Source: UBA4427 sp045106235 (lineage in GTDB: Bacteria > Myxococcota_A > UBA9160 > UBA4427). From it: a DNA stretch of 64,000 nt. Where the stretch lies: the NCBI GenBank assembly GCA_045106235.1, contig JBGCEJ010000019.1, positions 22,214-86,213 on the forward strand, written 5' to 3'. Positions 24,565-33,958 of the stretch are shown in pieces. Positions within the stretch are counted from its first letter, which is position 1. Every line of letters begins with the position of its first letter. The notes under the pieces are model-generated. The model was not told the DNA's origin. It searched no databases and was given only the letters and a program-made list of their open reading frames with translations. The position numbers and the translations under genes are program-made.

Positions 24565-26117
24565 AATGCAAAAGACGGGTTCTCGTCGCCGCAATCCACG
24601 CCGTCACCTTCCTCGTGTTCACACTCTCACCGGCGATTTCGCTTGCAAACGAAGACGCTCAGCCCGACGCGCCCTTTGATCTCGTCCTCTCCGGCGGTCG
24701 GGTCATCGACCCCGCATCCGGCTTCGACGCCGTCCGCCATGTCGGTCTGCGCGGCGGCCAGATCGCCGCCATCAGCACCACCCCGCTCGGCAAAGCCACG
24801 CGTACGATCGATGCCTCGGGGCTCGTCGTCGCCCCGGGGTTCATCGACCTCCATACCCATTCCGCAACGCCCCTCGGCCAGCGCTACCAGCTCCTCGACG
24901 GCGTCACGACCGCCCTCGAACTCGAGGCCGGCGCCTATCCCATCGACCGCTTCGGCGACGCCCTCAGCGAGGGCGCGCGCATTCACTACGGCGCCTCGGC
25001 GGGCTTCGGCTCCATCCGACTCGAAGCCATGCTGGGCATCCGCCAGCCTCATCTCCTCGGCTCGAAACCAAAGCCCGTTTCTTTGCGAGGATACTGGACC
25101 GCCCTCCAAGCTCTTTTTACCGGCGCGCCCACCTCCTTCTTCTCTGATCCCACATCAAAGCGCCAGCAAGCCAAAATGAAAGCCATGTTCGAAGCAGCGC
25201 TCGATGAGGGCGCGCTGGGTGTCGGTGTGCCCCTCGATTATTTCAGCGAAGGCGTCCGCGAGGACGAACTGCGGATGATCTTTGAAGTCGCCGCGGCACG
25301 CGATGTCCTTCTCTTCATCCACGTTCGGCGCGGGATCAACGGAGATCCCGCTGGCCTCCGAGAAGCCATCGCGCTTGCGGAGTCGACTGGGGCCGCGGTG
25401 CATATCTGCCATATCCAACATAACGCCATGCGCAATATTGCCCTCTTCCTTCGTGAGATCAGGGAGGCGCGTGCGCGAGGTGTCGACATTTCAACGGAGA
25501 GCCTGCCCTACAACGCAGGTTCCGCGGCGATCATGTCCGCAGTCTTCGGACGCGACTGGCGCACGATTTTCGCGATTGACTACGGCGATGTGGAGCTTGC
25601 CGCGACGGGAGAGCGCTTCACGAAAGAGAGCTTCGAGCGGACTCGCCGCGAGAACCCGACGGCTCAGGTGGTCCATCACTACGTGAAGGACGAATGGACC
25701 CGAGAAGCGCTCCTCGAACCGGGTGTCATGGTGGTCAGCGACCTTCTGCCCATGACCGACCGGTCTAAGATGGTGGCACCCCATAACGGAGCCTTCTCTC
25801 GCGTGTTAGGTCGGTACGCACGCGATGCGGGCCTCATGACGCTCCCCGAGGCGCTCGCCAAGATGACTTCAATGCCAGCGGATCGCCTCGCCGCATTTCA
25901 TCCGCGCTTCGCTCGTAAGGGACGGGTTCAGGTCGGGGCGGATGCCGACCTCACCCTCTTCGACGCGGCGACGATTCTCGACCGCGCGGACTACGGAGAC
26001 CCCTTCCAGGGCTCTGCCGGCATCCATACCGTGATCGTCGGCGGCCAAATCGCCCTAGACGCCTTTCAGCTCGTCGAAGACACCTTCGCGGGCCAGAACC
26101 TGAACCAAGCCGAGTAG
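24561..26117 (+). CDS. Exported amidohydrolase family protein (D-aminoacylase-like)
   Basis: A 518-residue amidohydrolase with an N-terminal signal peptide (about residues 1-28). The metal site shows DLHTHS, then Glu in TALELEAGA, CHIQHNAMRN and a late VVSD. The C-terminal KGRVQVGADADLTLFD strand returns to the small beta domain, as in dihydroorotase/D-aminoacylase relatives. It probably hydrolyses an amide, lactone or cyclic amide in the periplasm. ATG 24561 lies in an ATGA overlap with the SDR stop; the open frame upstream is a shadow inside that SDR. Substrate unknown. Confidence 0.9.
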   Translation: MKCKRRVLVAAIHAVTFLVFTLSPAISLANEDAQPDAPFDLVLSGGRVIDPASGFDAVRHVGLRGGQIAAISTTPLGKATRTIDASGLVVAPGFIDLHTHSATPLGQRYQLLDGVTTALELEAGAYPIDRFGDALSEGARIHYGASAGFGSIRLEAMLGIRQPHLLGSKPKPVSLRGYWTALQALFTGAPTSFFSDPTSKRQQAKMKAMFEAALDEGALGVGVPLDYFSEGVREDELRMIFEVAAARDVLLFIHVRRGINGDPAGLREAIALAESTGAAVHICHIQHNAMRNIALFLREIREARARGVDISTESLPYNAGSAAIMSAVFGRDWRTIFAIDYGDVELAATGERFTKESFERTRRENPTAQVVHHYVKDEWTREALLEPGVMVVSDLLPMTDRSKMVAPHNGAFSRVLGRYARDAGLMTLPEALAKMTSMPADRLAAFHPRFARKGRVQVGADADLTLFDAATILDRADYGDPFQGSAGIHTVIVGGQIALDAFQLVEDTFAGQNLNQAE

Positions 26118-26174
26118 GCCGCGCTGCATAGAGAAGCGTATCGCCCACCCGGGTGAGCGGGCTCTCCTTCCGGT

Positions 26175-26188
26175 CTACACTCTGGGCA
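26175..26188 (+). promoter_or_regulatory. Candidate leaderless promoter upstream of the PF20091-type hydrolase
   Basis: TACACT (26175-26180) resembles a -10 box and the ATG lies only seven bases further on at 26188, with no Shine-Dalgarno between. If used, the message would be leaderless or nearly so. No convincing -35 is visible. Confidence 0.25.
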
Positions 26189-28305
26189 TGTCGACACCTT
26201 ACGCGCTTCCCTTCGGAACCTCCGCACTCTGCGGGCCTTGCATCACCCCGGTCCACGCTCGCTTGCTTGCCCCGTTTCTCGCCCTCGCACTCCTCGGCGT
26301 TTTCACTTTCTCGTCGAATCCCGCGGCCGCCGAAGTGAGGTCGCTTGAGATCGAGCGGCGGGAACCTCTTCTCGGCGGTCAAGCCTTCGGCGAACGCGGG
26401 GCGTACGAGATGATCCAGGGCCGGGTCCAATACGCCTTCGATCCGGCTTCGGAAGCCAATGCTCGCGTCTCTGATCTCGCCTTGGCCCCTCGAGATGCCC
26501 AAGGGAAGGTCGTGGCCGAAGGCGACTTCCTCGTCCTCCAGGCGATCGATCCCGCCAAGCGCAGCGGCACAGCGCTCATCGATGTCCCGAACCGAGGCCG
26601 CCGCCTTGCCCTCGCCAGCCTGAACCTCGTCCGAAAGTCTTTCATGGCGCCCGCAACACTCGATCCAGGGGCGGCGGCAGACTGGGGCGACGGCTTTCTG
26701 ATGAAGCAGGGGCTCACCGTGATCTGGGTTGGCTGGCAAGCGGACGCCCCGGCGTTCCCCGGTTCGATGTCTCTTGACGTGCCCCGTGCCACGGCTTCGG
26801 CCGGCTCCGGAATTCGGGGCCCTGCCCGCTCGGACTGGGTCGTCGACCAGCCTCAAGCATCTCTTCCCCTCGCGGTTCTTGGCCATACACCGAACCGCGT
26901 CGCCGATCGCAACGCCAAGATCACCCATCTCACCCGGCGCGCCCATCGTGAAGCGGCCCGCGAACCCGTCCCGCGCAGGTCGTGGCGCTTTAACGAATCG
27001 GGCGATGCCATCGAGACGACCGACGCGGCCGAGGCATTCGAAGCGGGCTGGATCTACGAGCTCGTCTATGAATCAGCCGACCCGCCCTTGGTCGGCCTCG
27101 GCTTTGCCGCCTACCGCGACTTCGCCGCCTACGTGCGGAACGAAAATAAAAACCCTTTCCCCGTGCAACGCACGGTGGCCATCGGCACTTCGCAATCCGG
27201 ACGCTTCCTCCGTCACCTTCTCTACGAAGGCTTCACCCAGGACGAAGCCGGCCGCCCCGTGCTGGACGGTGTGATCGTGCAAATTGGCGGCGCTGGCCGC
27301 GGTGGATTCAACCACCGCTTTTCTCATCCCGGACGCGTCGGAAACCCCTACGCCAACTTCTTCTACCCGGGCGATGAAGCGCCCTTCACCAGCAGGCCAA
27401 GCAAGAAGAAACCCGGACTGAGCTTCCGCAAGGCGGGCCTCCTCGATCGCATCGCTGAGCGCGCTGAGCAAACGCCCCCGCCCCGAATCTTCCAGATCAA
27501 TACGGGCTACGAGTATTGGGGCCGCGCCGCCTCTCTGGTCCACATGACCCTCGACGGCAAACGCGACGTCGCCCCCCTCGAGTATGAACGCCTCTACCAC
27601 GTCGCATCGGCGCCTCATTATGCTTTGCCCTTTCCTCCCGACCCAAAATCAGAAGTCGCCCCGGGCCTCTACCGAGGCAGCAGCATCGACACGAGTCCCG
27701 CGCATCGCGCGCTGGTCCTCCGCATGCTCGACTGGGTCGAACGGGACATCGCCCCTCCCGCGTCTAACCACCCCACCCTCAAGGCCGGTACCCTGCTCGC
27801 GCCCGAAGCGCTCCGCTACCCCCTCGCTGACCTGCGGGTCCCCCGCTCTCCCCACGTCGCATACCCGCTTGATTTCGGCCCGAAATGGAAGCGCGGCATT
27901 ATCACCCAACAACCGCCACGAGTCGGACCTGCCTACGCGATTCGAGTCCCGGCCATCGATGCCCTGGGCAATGAAGCCAGCGGTGTGCGCGGCCTTGAAC
28001 TCCGCGTTCCAATCGGCACCTATACGCCCTGGGCGCTCCGGACGGGTTTCCCCGGCGCAACCGACGAAATGGTGGGCTATCTCGGCAGCTTCGTCCCCTT
28101 GGCTCGAAACGAAGCCGCCAAGCCGTCTTCCGACCTACGACCCAGTCTCGCTTCGCTCTATCCCACGCAATCTGAATATGATCGCCGGGTCGAAGCCGAA
28201 GCCGATGCGATGATCGCGGAGGGATGGATGCTTCCCGAAGATCGAGAGCGGGCCGTCCAAGCCGCAGACGCACGCTGGGACTGGATCACGCGCAATGCCC
28301 CGTAG
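26188..28305 (+). CDS. Exported alpha/beta hydrolase domain-containing protein (PF20091-like)
   Basis: A 705-residue protein with a signal peptide (about residues 1-48, ending PAAA). The hydrolase nucleophile elbow is IGTSQSGRF with Ser337, and the overall length and the segment VIWVGWQADAP match the large 'alpha/beta hydrolase domain' family found in soil and marine bacteria. It probably acts on esters or lactones outside the cytoplasm. The start has no ribosome site; an earlier start was not found. Its last 11 bases overlap the start of the PQQ dehydrogenase gene, so the two are co-translated. The catalytic Asp/His could not be placed with certainty. Confidence 0.85.
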   Translation: MSTPYALPFGTSALCGPCITPVHARLLAPFLALALLGVFTFSSNPAAAEVRSLEIERREPLLGGQAFGERGAYEMIQGRVQYAFDPASEANARVSDLALAPRDAQGKVVAEGDFLVLQAIDPAKRSGTALIDVPNRGRRLALASLNLVRKSFMAPATLDPGAAADWGDGFLMKQGLTVIWVGWQADAPAFPGSMSLDVPRATASAGSGIRGPARSDWVVDQPQASLPLAVLGHTPNRVADRNAKITHLTRRAHREAAREPVPRRSWRFNESGDAIETTDAAEAFEAGWIYELVYESADPPLVGLGFAAYRDFAAYVRNENKNPFPVQRTVAIGTSQSGRFLRHLLYEGFTQDEAGRPVLDGVIVQIGGAGRGGFNHRFSHPGRVGNPYANFFYPGDEAPFTSRPSKKKPGLSFRKAGLLDRIAERAEQTPPPRIFQINTGYEYWGRAASLVHMTLDGKRDVAPLEYERLYHVASAPHYALPFPPDPKSEVAPGLYRGSSIDTSPAHRALVLRMLDWVERDIAPPASNHPTLKAGTLLAPEALRYPLADLRVPRSPHVAYPLDFGPKWKRGIITQQPPRVGPAYAIRVPAIDALGNEASGVRGLELRVPIGTYTPWALRTGFPGATDEMVGYLGSFVPLARNEAAKPSSDLRPSLASLYPTQSEYDRRVEAEADAMIAEGWMLPEDRERAVQAADARWDWITRNAP

Positions 28306-30490
28306 TCCGAGGCGGTGGACCGCGGCGCTTCGATTCATCCGTCTCGCCTGCGTCACTCCTCCCAGCTTCATCGGCTTTGCGCTCCTCCCGATCATCGCAT
28401 TCGTCGGATCTATGGCATTCGTCGCTCCCGACGCTGCTTGCGCTGAATCGGACAGCGACAAAGTCGCCTCCGATCAAGAGTGGGCGCTCCACGGCCTAAC
28501 GTCCGACGAAGCGCGCTTCAGCCCCCTCGACGAGATCAATCGGCAGACCGTCAAAGACCTCAGCCTCGCCTGGTCCTACGCCACGGGCACGCACCGCGGC
28601 CTGGAAGCCACCCCACTCATGGTCGACGGCGTCCTCTACGCGACCGCCTCCTGGAGCATCGTCTTCGCTCTCGATGCGCGCACAGGCAAAGAACTCTGGC
28701 GTTTTGATCCTGAGGTGCCTCGCTGGAAGGGGCGACATGCCTGTTGCGATGTCGTAAACCGAGGCGTCGCTGAAAAAGACGGCCGCATCTACGTCGGGAC
28801 GATCGATGGGCGTTTGATTGCCCTTGATGGGAAGACGGGTAAACCGATGTGGTCGGTTAAGACCGCCGACCCTGGCAAGCCTTACACCATTACCGGCGCA
28901 CCCCGCATCGTCAAAGACCTGGTCCTCATCGGCAATGGCGGAGCCGACCTCGGGGTGCGGGGCTATTTCAGCGCCTACTCCGCCACGACGGGAGAACTCG
29001 CGTGGCGCTTTTATACCGTCCCGGCCAGCAAAGCCGGCCCGCATGAGCATCCGGAACTGGAGCAGGCCGCCGCGACCTGGTCCGCGGACTCACTCTGGGA
29101 AACGGGCCTCGGCGGCACCGCCTGGGACTCGATGGTCTACGACCCCGAGCTTGACCTGCTTTACGTGGGGACAGGAAACGCCAGCATCTACGACCGCGAG
29201 AAGCGCAGCCCGGGCGGCGGCGACAATCTCTATCTTGCCTCGATCCTCGCGCTCCGGCCCGACAGTGGTGAGCTTGTGTGGCACTACCAGACGACGCCTG
29301 GCGAGCATTGGGACTACACAGCGACGCAGCACATGATTCTCGCGGAGCTCTCCTGGCAGGGCCGCATGCGCAAGGTACTCATGCAGGCGCCCAAGAACGG
29401 CTTCTTTTACGTGCTCGACCGAACGAGCGGAGAGCTGCTTTCGGCGGAAAAATTCGTACACGCGAGCTGGGCGAGCCACGTCGATCTCGAAACCGGGCGG
29501 CCCGTCGAACGAAAGGAAGCGCAGTGGTCTCAGAAAGACGCGATGGTTTCGCCTGCGCCCATGGGCGGCCATAGCTGGCATCCCATGAGCTTCCATCCCG
29601 AAACGGGACTCGTCTATATCCCCGCGATGGAGAACGTCCATGCCTACCTCCCCTCGGAGCGCTTTCGCTACCGCGCGGGGGCTTGGAATACCGGGGAAGA
29701 TTTCAAGCGATTAACCGAGGGCATCGAAGACTATCCCGCGATTCGAGAAATCCCCTGTGGCCTAACACGGTTGATTGCGTGGGATCCAAAGCTCGGCCAA
29801 AAAGCCTGGGAGGTGCAGCATGATAGCGGCGTCCTCGGCGGCACTCTCGCCACCGCGGGCGGTCTGGTCTTCCAAGGCGCGGGGCAAGGTCGCTTCGCCG
29901 CGTTTGATGCGGCGAGTGGCGAACGGCACTGGCAAATCGATGTCGGAATTGATGTGATGGCGCCGCCGATCACGTACCGCCTGGACGGCGAGCAGTTCGT
30001 TGCGGTCCTCGCCGGCGTCGGCGGGAGCGCAGGGAACCACCTCGGAAGCTTCGAGCATGACAATGCGGGACGTGTCCTCGCGTTCAAACTGGATGGTCAG
30101 GCCGCGATGCCTATGGTGCGGAAACGGCAGAAGAAGGCGGGGCCTCCGCCGCCCCTCGACGTGCCAGAGGAAACGATCGCGACGGGCCGCGCCGTCTATG
30201 CGGACAACTGCTCCTTTTGCCACGGGTTCGGACTGAAGGCGAGCGGGCTCTATCCCGATCTCAGGGCGGCGGGCCCCGCAGTCCATGAGAACTGGAATGC
30301 GATCGTTATAGGCGGGCTGCGCTCGGCGAGCGGCATGCCCAGCTTCGCCGACCTGCTCTCGAGCGAAGAAGCCGAGGCCGTCCGCGCCTACGTCCTACAC
30401 CGCGCCGCCCGAAAACCGGGGCTCCTCGAAAAGGCGGTCAACGCGGTCGCGGAGCAGGTCTGCGTGCCGGTTTCCTGGATCACGAATTAG
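28295..30490 (+). CDS. PQQ-dependent alcohol dehydrogenase with fused cytochrome c (quinohaemoprotein)
   Basis: A 731-residue exported quinohaemoprotein. After a long signal region (to about residue 52) comes the eight-bladed propeller with tryptophan-docking repeats such as LYATASWSIVFALDARTGK, the adjacent cysteine pair HACCD (150-151) that contacts PQQ, and a WDYTA region near the active-site Asp. The C-terminal domain has the heme c motif CSFCH (639-643) and a later SGMPSF supplying the Met ligand. It oxidises an alcohol or aldehyde in the periplasm and passes electrons to the respiratory chain. The first 11 bases overlap the hydrolase gene. Substrate unknown; no PQQ synthesis genes are in the window. 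Confidence 0.96.
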   Translation: MPRSPRRWTAALRFIRLACVTPPSFIGFALLPIIAFVGSMAFVAPDAACAESDSDKVASDQEWALHGLTSDEARFSPLDEINRQTVKDLSLAWSYATGTHRGLEATPLMVDGVLYATASWSIVFALDARTGKELWRFDPEVPRWKGRHACCDVVNRGVAEKDGRIYVGTIDGRLIALDGKTGKPMWSVKTADPGKPYTITGAPRIVKDLVLIGNGGADLGVRGYFSAYSATTGELAWRFYTVPASKAGPHEHPELEQAAATWSADSLWETGLGGTAWDSMVYDPELDLLYVGTGNASIYDREKRSPGGGDNLYLASILALRPDSGELVWHYQTTPGEHWDYTATQHMILAELSWQGRMRKVLMQAPKNGFFYVLDRTSGELLSAEKFVHASWASHVDLETGRPVERKEAQWSQKDAMVSPAPMGGHSWHPMSFHPETGLVYIPAMENVHAYLPSERFRYRAGAWNTGEDFKRLTEGIEDYPAIREIPCGLTRLIAWDPKLGQKAWEVQHDSGVLGGTLATAGGLVFQGAGQGRFAAFDAASGERHWQIDVGIDVMAPPITYRLDGEQFVAVLAGVGGSAGNHLGSFEHDNAGRVLAFKLDGQAAMPMVRKRQKKAGPPPPLDVPEETIATGRAVYADNCSFCHGFGLKASGLYPDLRAAGPAVHENWNAIVIGGLRSASGMPSFADLLSSEEAEAVRAYVLHRAARKPGLLEKAVNAVAEQVCVPVSWITN

Positions 30491-30543
30491 CCCGCACGCG
30501 GGTCCGCAGGTGATGCGCAGGCCACCACGATCGCCCTCCGAGA

Positions 30544-30552
30544 TGCTATAAA
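30544..30552 (+). promoter_or_regulatory. Extended -10 promoter candidate for the thiolase-like gene
   Basis: TGCTATAAA (30544-30552) matches a TGn extended -10 element and lies 57 bases before the ATG at 30610, which has an AGGAGATG ribosome site. No strong -35 is seen, as expected for extended -10 promoters. Confidence 0.4.
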
Positions 30553-30609
30553 ACGGCTTCCGTCCGATTCCATCGTCGACCCAACGACCACCCGATCAGG
30601 AGATGAAAA

Positions 30610-32091
30610 ATGGCTTCTTCGAGCCCCCGCCCCACCCTCGCGGGCCTCTCTCAAATTACCCAGCGCGTTGATGATCCCGGAGAAGCCGCCTCCCCGATCG
30701 ATTTGATGGAGCGCGCCATTCGCGAGGCGGCCGAGGACGCCGGCGCTCCGAAGATGGTCGAAGCCCTGGACGAGATCTACGTGCCCCAAGGCACCTGGCG
30801 CTACGGCGATCCGGGCAAGATCCTGGCCGAGAAGCTCGGCTCCCCCGGCGCGCGCACCATGGTCGGCGCGATCAGCGGGCATATCGTGCAGATCCTCGTG
30901 AACCGCGCGGCCCAGCGCATCGCCGAAGGCAAGGCCGAGATCATCGCCATCGTCGGCGGCGAGAGCGAGAACAGCAAGCGCCGCCTGAACCGCGAAGGCC
31001 GCGAACTGCATTGGAACGACGAAGTCCCAGGCGAGCCGGACGAGCGCGTCGGCGGCGTGAACTTCGTAACGAATGATGATGAGAAAGATTGCGGTGTCAT
31101 TTTCAAGGCAACGACGACCTTCGCCATCTGCGATGTCGCCCGCCGCAAAGAACTCGGCGAGACCCCCGCTCAGCATCGCGACCGCATTTCCAAAATGTAC
31201 GAAGACATGAGCGCGATCAGCGCGGCCAACCCCTACGCCTGGATCCGTGAGCAGAAGAGCCAGGACGAGATCCGCAATCCGACTCCCGCTAATCGGATGG
31301 TCGCCTATCCGTACACGAAGCTGATGACGTCGAATATCTCCGTCGACCAGGCAGCGGCACTCATCATCTGCTCGGAAGCGGCCGCGGAGCGCCTCGGCGT
31401 TCCCCAGGAAAAGAAAGTCTATCTCCGCGCTTCAACAGAGATGAGCAAGACGATCCTCCTCTCGGAGCGCCTCGAACTCGCGCGCCATCCGGGACAAAAG
31501 CTCGCAGCGCAGCGCGCTCTCGAAATGGGCAAGATCGCAGCCAACGATATCGACCACGTGGACCTCTACTCCTGCTTCCCCTTCGCTGTCCAGACGGGAT
31601 CCGAAGCGCTCGGTCGAGATCTCGACCCCCTGCCGAGCCTCACGGGCGGCATGACTTTCTTTGGCGGCCCGTTCGGCAATTACGTGCTGCATAGCAAGGC
31701 CACCATGATGGAACGCCTGCGCGCCAATCCCGGATCGATCGGCGCGATCGGCTCCGTCGGCGGCAGCTTCGCGCATTTCTCCTACGGCCTGTACTCGACG
31801 GACCCGGGCGAATCCGCGGCGCCGCAAATCGAAGACGTGAGCGATGAGTTCGCCGCCATGCCCCGGCATCCCTACGCCGAGAAATTCGAAGGGCCGGTTA
31901 CGGTCGAGTCGTATACGGTCGACGTGCTTCAGGGCGGTCCGGAGCGCGTGATTTTCTCAACGCTGAACGATGATGGCGCACGGGTTTGGGGTCGATCCCA
32001 TGACGCGGATCTCATGCAGGCTCTTCTGAACGATGAAGATCCGATCGGCCGCCGCGGCCAGATCCAGGGTGGCCTCGTCCAGCTCGACTAG
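30610..32091 (+). CDS. Thiolase-fold acetyl-CoA acetyltransferase-like protein without the canonical Cys
   Basis: A 493-residue thiolase-fold protein. The place where biosynthetic and SCP2-type thiolases have their acylated cysteine reads GAISGHIVQILVN, so that cysteine is absent. DLYSCFPFAVQ and GGPFGNYVLHSKA replace the usual C-terminal active-site motifs. This matches a group annotated as acetyl-CoA acetyltransferase whose chemistry is uncertain; the Cys in DLYSC might serve. RBS AGGAG precedes the ATG. It follows the PQQ dehydrogenase by about 120 bases with its own promoter. Its TAG stop interlocks with the convergent DUF3820 gene in a CTAG. Confidence 0.85.
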   Translation: MASSSPRPTLAGLSQITQRVDDPGEAASPIDLMERAIREAAEDAGAPKMVEALDEIYVPQGTWRYGDPGKILAEKLGSPGARTMVGAISGHIVQILVNRAAQRIAEGKAEIIAIVGGESENSKRRLNREGRELHWNDEVPGEPDERVGGVNFVTNDDEKDCGVIFKATTTFAICDVARRKELGETPAQHRDRISKMYEDMSAISAANPYAWIREQKSQDEIRNPTPANRMVAYPYTKLMTSNISVDQAAALIICSEAAAERLGVPQEKKVYLRASTEMSKTILLSERLELARHPGQKLAAQRALEMGKIAANDIDHVDLYSCFPFAVQTGSEALGRDLDPLPSLTGGMTFFGGPFGNYVLHSKATMMERLRANPGSIGAIGSVGGSFAHFSYGLYSTDPGESAAPQIEDVSDEFAAMPRHPYAEKFEGPVTVESYTVDVLQGGPERVIFSTLNDDGARVWGRSHDADLMQALLNDEDPIGRRGQIQGGLVQLD

Positions 32092-32390
32092 CGATCGCCT
32101 TCCCGAAAGGTGCGCGGATCTCGCGCTTCAAAGCGCGGGTCCGAAGGATCGCGAAGCGCCGCCAGGAGAGGCTCAAGCCCGTTCGACTTGATCTCGTAGA
32201 GTGTCGCCATAAGCATCCCCAGGCGTCCCTTAGGAAAGCCCTGCTTCTTGAACCAAACAACGTAGGGCTCGGGCAGATCAATCAGCCGCGTCCCGGCATA
32301 GCGGCCGAAGGGCATCTTCATGCGCGCGATCTGCATCAGCGCCTCGGAATCGGGTGTCCCCGGCCCTTCGTCGGATTCGAAATCAGCCAT
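32088..32390 (-). CDS. DUF3820 family protein
   Basis: A 100-residue protein matching the DUF3820 family: MPFGRYAGTRLIDLPEPYV, VWFKKQGFPKGRLG and LYEIKSNGLEPLL. Function is not known to me; the fold is small and probably nucleotide- or nucleic-acid-binding, which I cannot confirm. ATG 32390 gives the domain with a short acidic leader; the open frame upstream runs into the divergent flavoprotein and is a shadow. The ribosome site is weak. Its stop shares four bases (CTAG) with the convergent thiolase gene. It is divergent from the FAD oxidoreductase by 85 bases. Confidence 0.85.
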   Translation of the reverse strand: MADFESDEGPGTPDSEALMQIARMKMPFGRYAGTRLIDLPEPYVVWFKKQGFPKGRLGMLMATLYEIKSNGLEPLLAALRDPSDPRFEARDPRTFREGDR

Positions 32391-32444
32391 CCGGAAAGCA
32401 TGTCTCAATTCGAACGGGGGCGCCCGCGGCGAGACAGATTTGTC

Positions 32445-32450
32445 TATGCT
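32445..32450 (+). promoter_or_regulatory. Candidate -10 box (TATGCT) for the FAD oxidoreductase gene
   Basis: The sequence TTGTCTATGCT upstream of 32476 closely matches TTGTCTACGCT upstream of the GTG at 752. Both lie about 20-25 bases before a start codon, which suggests a shared promoter-type element. A -35 is not clear. Confidence 0.3.
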
Positions 32451-32475
32451 CCCGGCCCACGGAGAATAGAATCCC

Positions 32476-33942
32476 ATGAGCAAGATCAGCCCGACGAAGC
32501 CCCGCCGCCCGGAAGAAGTTACGGAGTGGCATATCGAGACGGATGTCGCCGTCGTTGGATTCGGGGGAGCGGGCGCCTGCGCCGCCCTCGAAGCCGCCGA
32601 TGCCGGCGCGAAGGTCACGATTTTCGAAGTGGCGGCGGCGAGCGGCGGCTCGACTGCGCTTTCGAGCGCTGAGATCTATATGGGCGGCAATGGCGGAACC
32701 CGGGTGCAGAAGGCCTGCGGATACGACGACTCCACCGAGAACATGCTCAACTATATGACGCTGACCCAGGGCGACCTTGGCGACCCGGAGAAGATTCGCC
32801 AGTACTGCGAAGGCAGCGCCGACCATTTCCAGTGGATGGTCGATCACGGCGTGCCTTACAAGGACAGCGAGTTCGAAAAGCGCGCGATCGTCGCCCTCAC
32901 CGACGACGGCCTGCTCTACACGGGCAACGAAAAGGCATGGCCCTTCACCGACGTCGCCTCCCCTGTTCCTCGCGGCCATAATCTCGAAATCGAAGGAGAT
33001 AACGGCGGCCCGCTCTTCATGGACATCATGACGAAGGCCGTCGAGAACGCCGGCGTCAAGATCGAGTACAACGCCCGAGCGCTCACTCTGATCGCGAACG
33101 ATGCCGAGGGCGTGGTCGGTCTCGTCGTGCGCATCGACGGCAAGGAACTGAACGTCCGCGCGCGCAAGGGCGTCGTTCTCTGTTCAGGTGGCTTCGCCAT
33201 GAACAAGGAAATGTTCAGCCACTACGCGCCGAAGACAAGCTCGTTCTGCTCCCCCATCGGCAACCCCTTCGATGACGGGACGGGGATCCGCATGGGACAG
33301 GGCGTCGGCGGCGCCTTGATCCACATGAATCAGTGCTTCACCACGATTCCGTTCTATCCACCCGCCTCCATGACCTACGGCATTCTCGTGAATGCCCAGG
33401 GACAGCGCTTCATCAACGAAGACGTCTATCACGCACGCATCGCGGCCCACGCCGCGCAGCAGGTCGGCGACCGCATCTGCTTGATTATCGGCGAGAAGCA
33501 TTGGAAGCAACCCAATATGCTCGGCGGTGAGATCGTCTCCGCTGCGGATAATCTCGAAGACCTGGCCAGCGAAACGGGATTGCCCCTCGACAATTTGCGC
33601 CACACCGTCGAGCACTACAACGCCCATGCGGCGAAGGGCGAAGACCCTCTCTTCCACAAGCAAACGGCCTGGCTCGAACCGATCGAGGCGACCTATGCGG
33701 CCGTCGACATCACGCCGGGCAAGAATGGAATCTACGTCGCCTTTACGTTAGGCGGACTCGACACGCTGCCGACGGGGGAAGTCCAGACCATGGACAAAGC
33801 GATCGTCCCCGGCCTCTACGCGGCAGGCCGCGTGACCTGCGGCGTCCCGCGAACCGCCGAAGGCTACGCCAGCGGCATGTCCGTCGGCGATGTCACCTTC
33901 TTCGGCCGCAAGGCAGGACGCCAGGCGGCGACCCGCGACTAA
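32476..33942 (+). CDS. FAD-dependent oxidoreductase (3-ketosteroid dehydrogenase / fumarate reductase-like)
   Basis: A 488-residue flavoprotein. The N-terminal FAD Rossmann motif is DVAVVGFGGAGACAALEA (about residues 23-40), then SGGSTALSSAEIYMGG, a second nucleotide-contact strand GVVLCSGGFAMNKEM and a C-terminal FAD loop GLYAAGRVTCG with YASGMSVGD. The family includes ketosteroid delta-1-dehydrogenases and fumarate/urocanate reductases. There is no fused heme or FMN domain, so a soluble dehydrogenase is likely. A close paralogue is cut by the right edge of the window. Substrate is unknown; steroid or terpenoid is plausible from the P450s nearby. Confidence 0.93.
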   Translation: MSKISPTKPRRPEEVTEWHIETDVAVVGFGGAGACAALEAADAGAKVTIFEVAAASGGSTALSSAEIYMGGNGGTRVQKACGYDDSTENMLNYMTLTQGDLGDPEKIRQYCEGSADHFQWMVDHGVPYKDSEFEKRAIVALTDDGLLYTGNEKAWPFTDVASPVPRGHNLEIEGDNGGPLFMDIMTKAVENAGVKIEYNARALTLIANDAEGVVGLVVRIDGKELNVRARKGVVLCSGGFAMNKEMFSHYAPKTSSFCSPIGNPFDDGTGIRMGQGVGGALIHMNQCFTTIPFYPPASMTYGILVNAQGQRFINEDVYHARIAAHAAQQVGDRICLIIGEKHWKQPNMLGGEIVSAADNLEDLASETGLPLDNLRHTVEHYNAHAAKGEDPLFHKQTAWLEPIEATYAAVDITPGKNGIYVAFTLGGLDTLPTGEVQTMDKAIVPGLYAAGRVTCGVPRTAEGYASGMSVGDVTFFGRKAGRQAATRD

Positions 33943-33958
33943 GCCGCGGACCGCCTAG

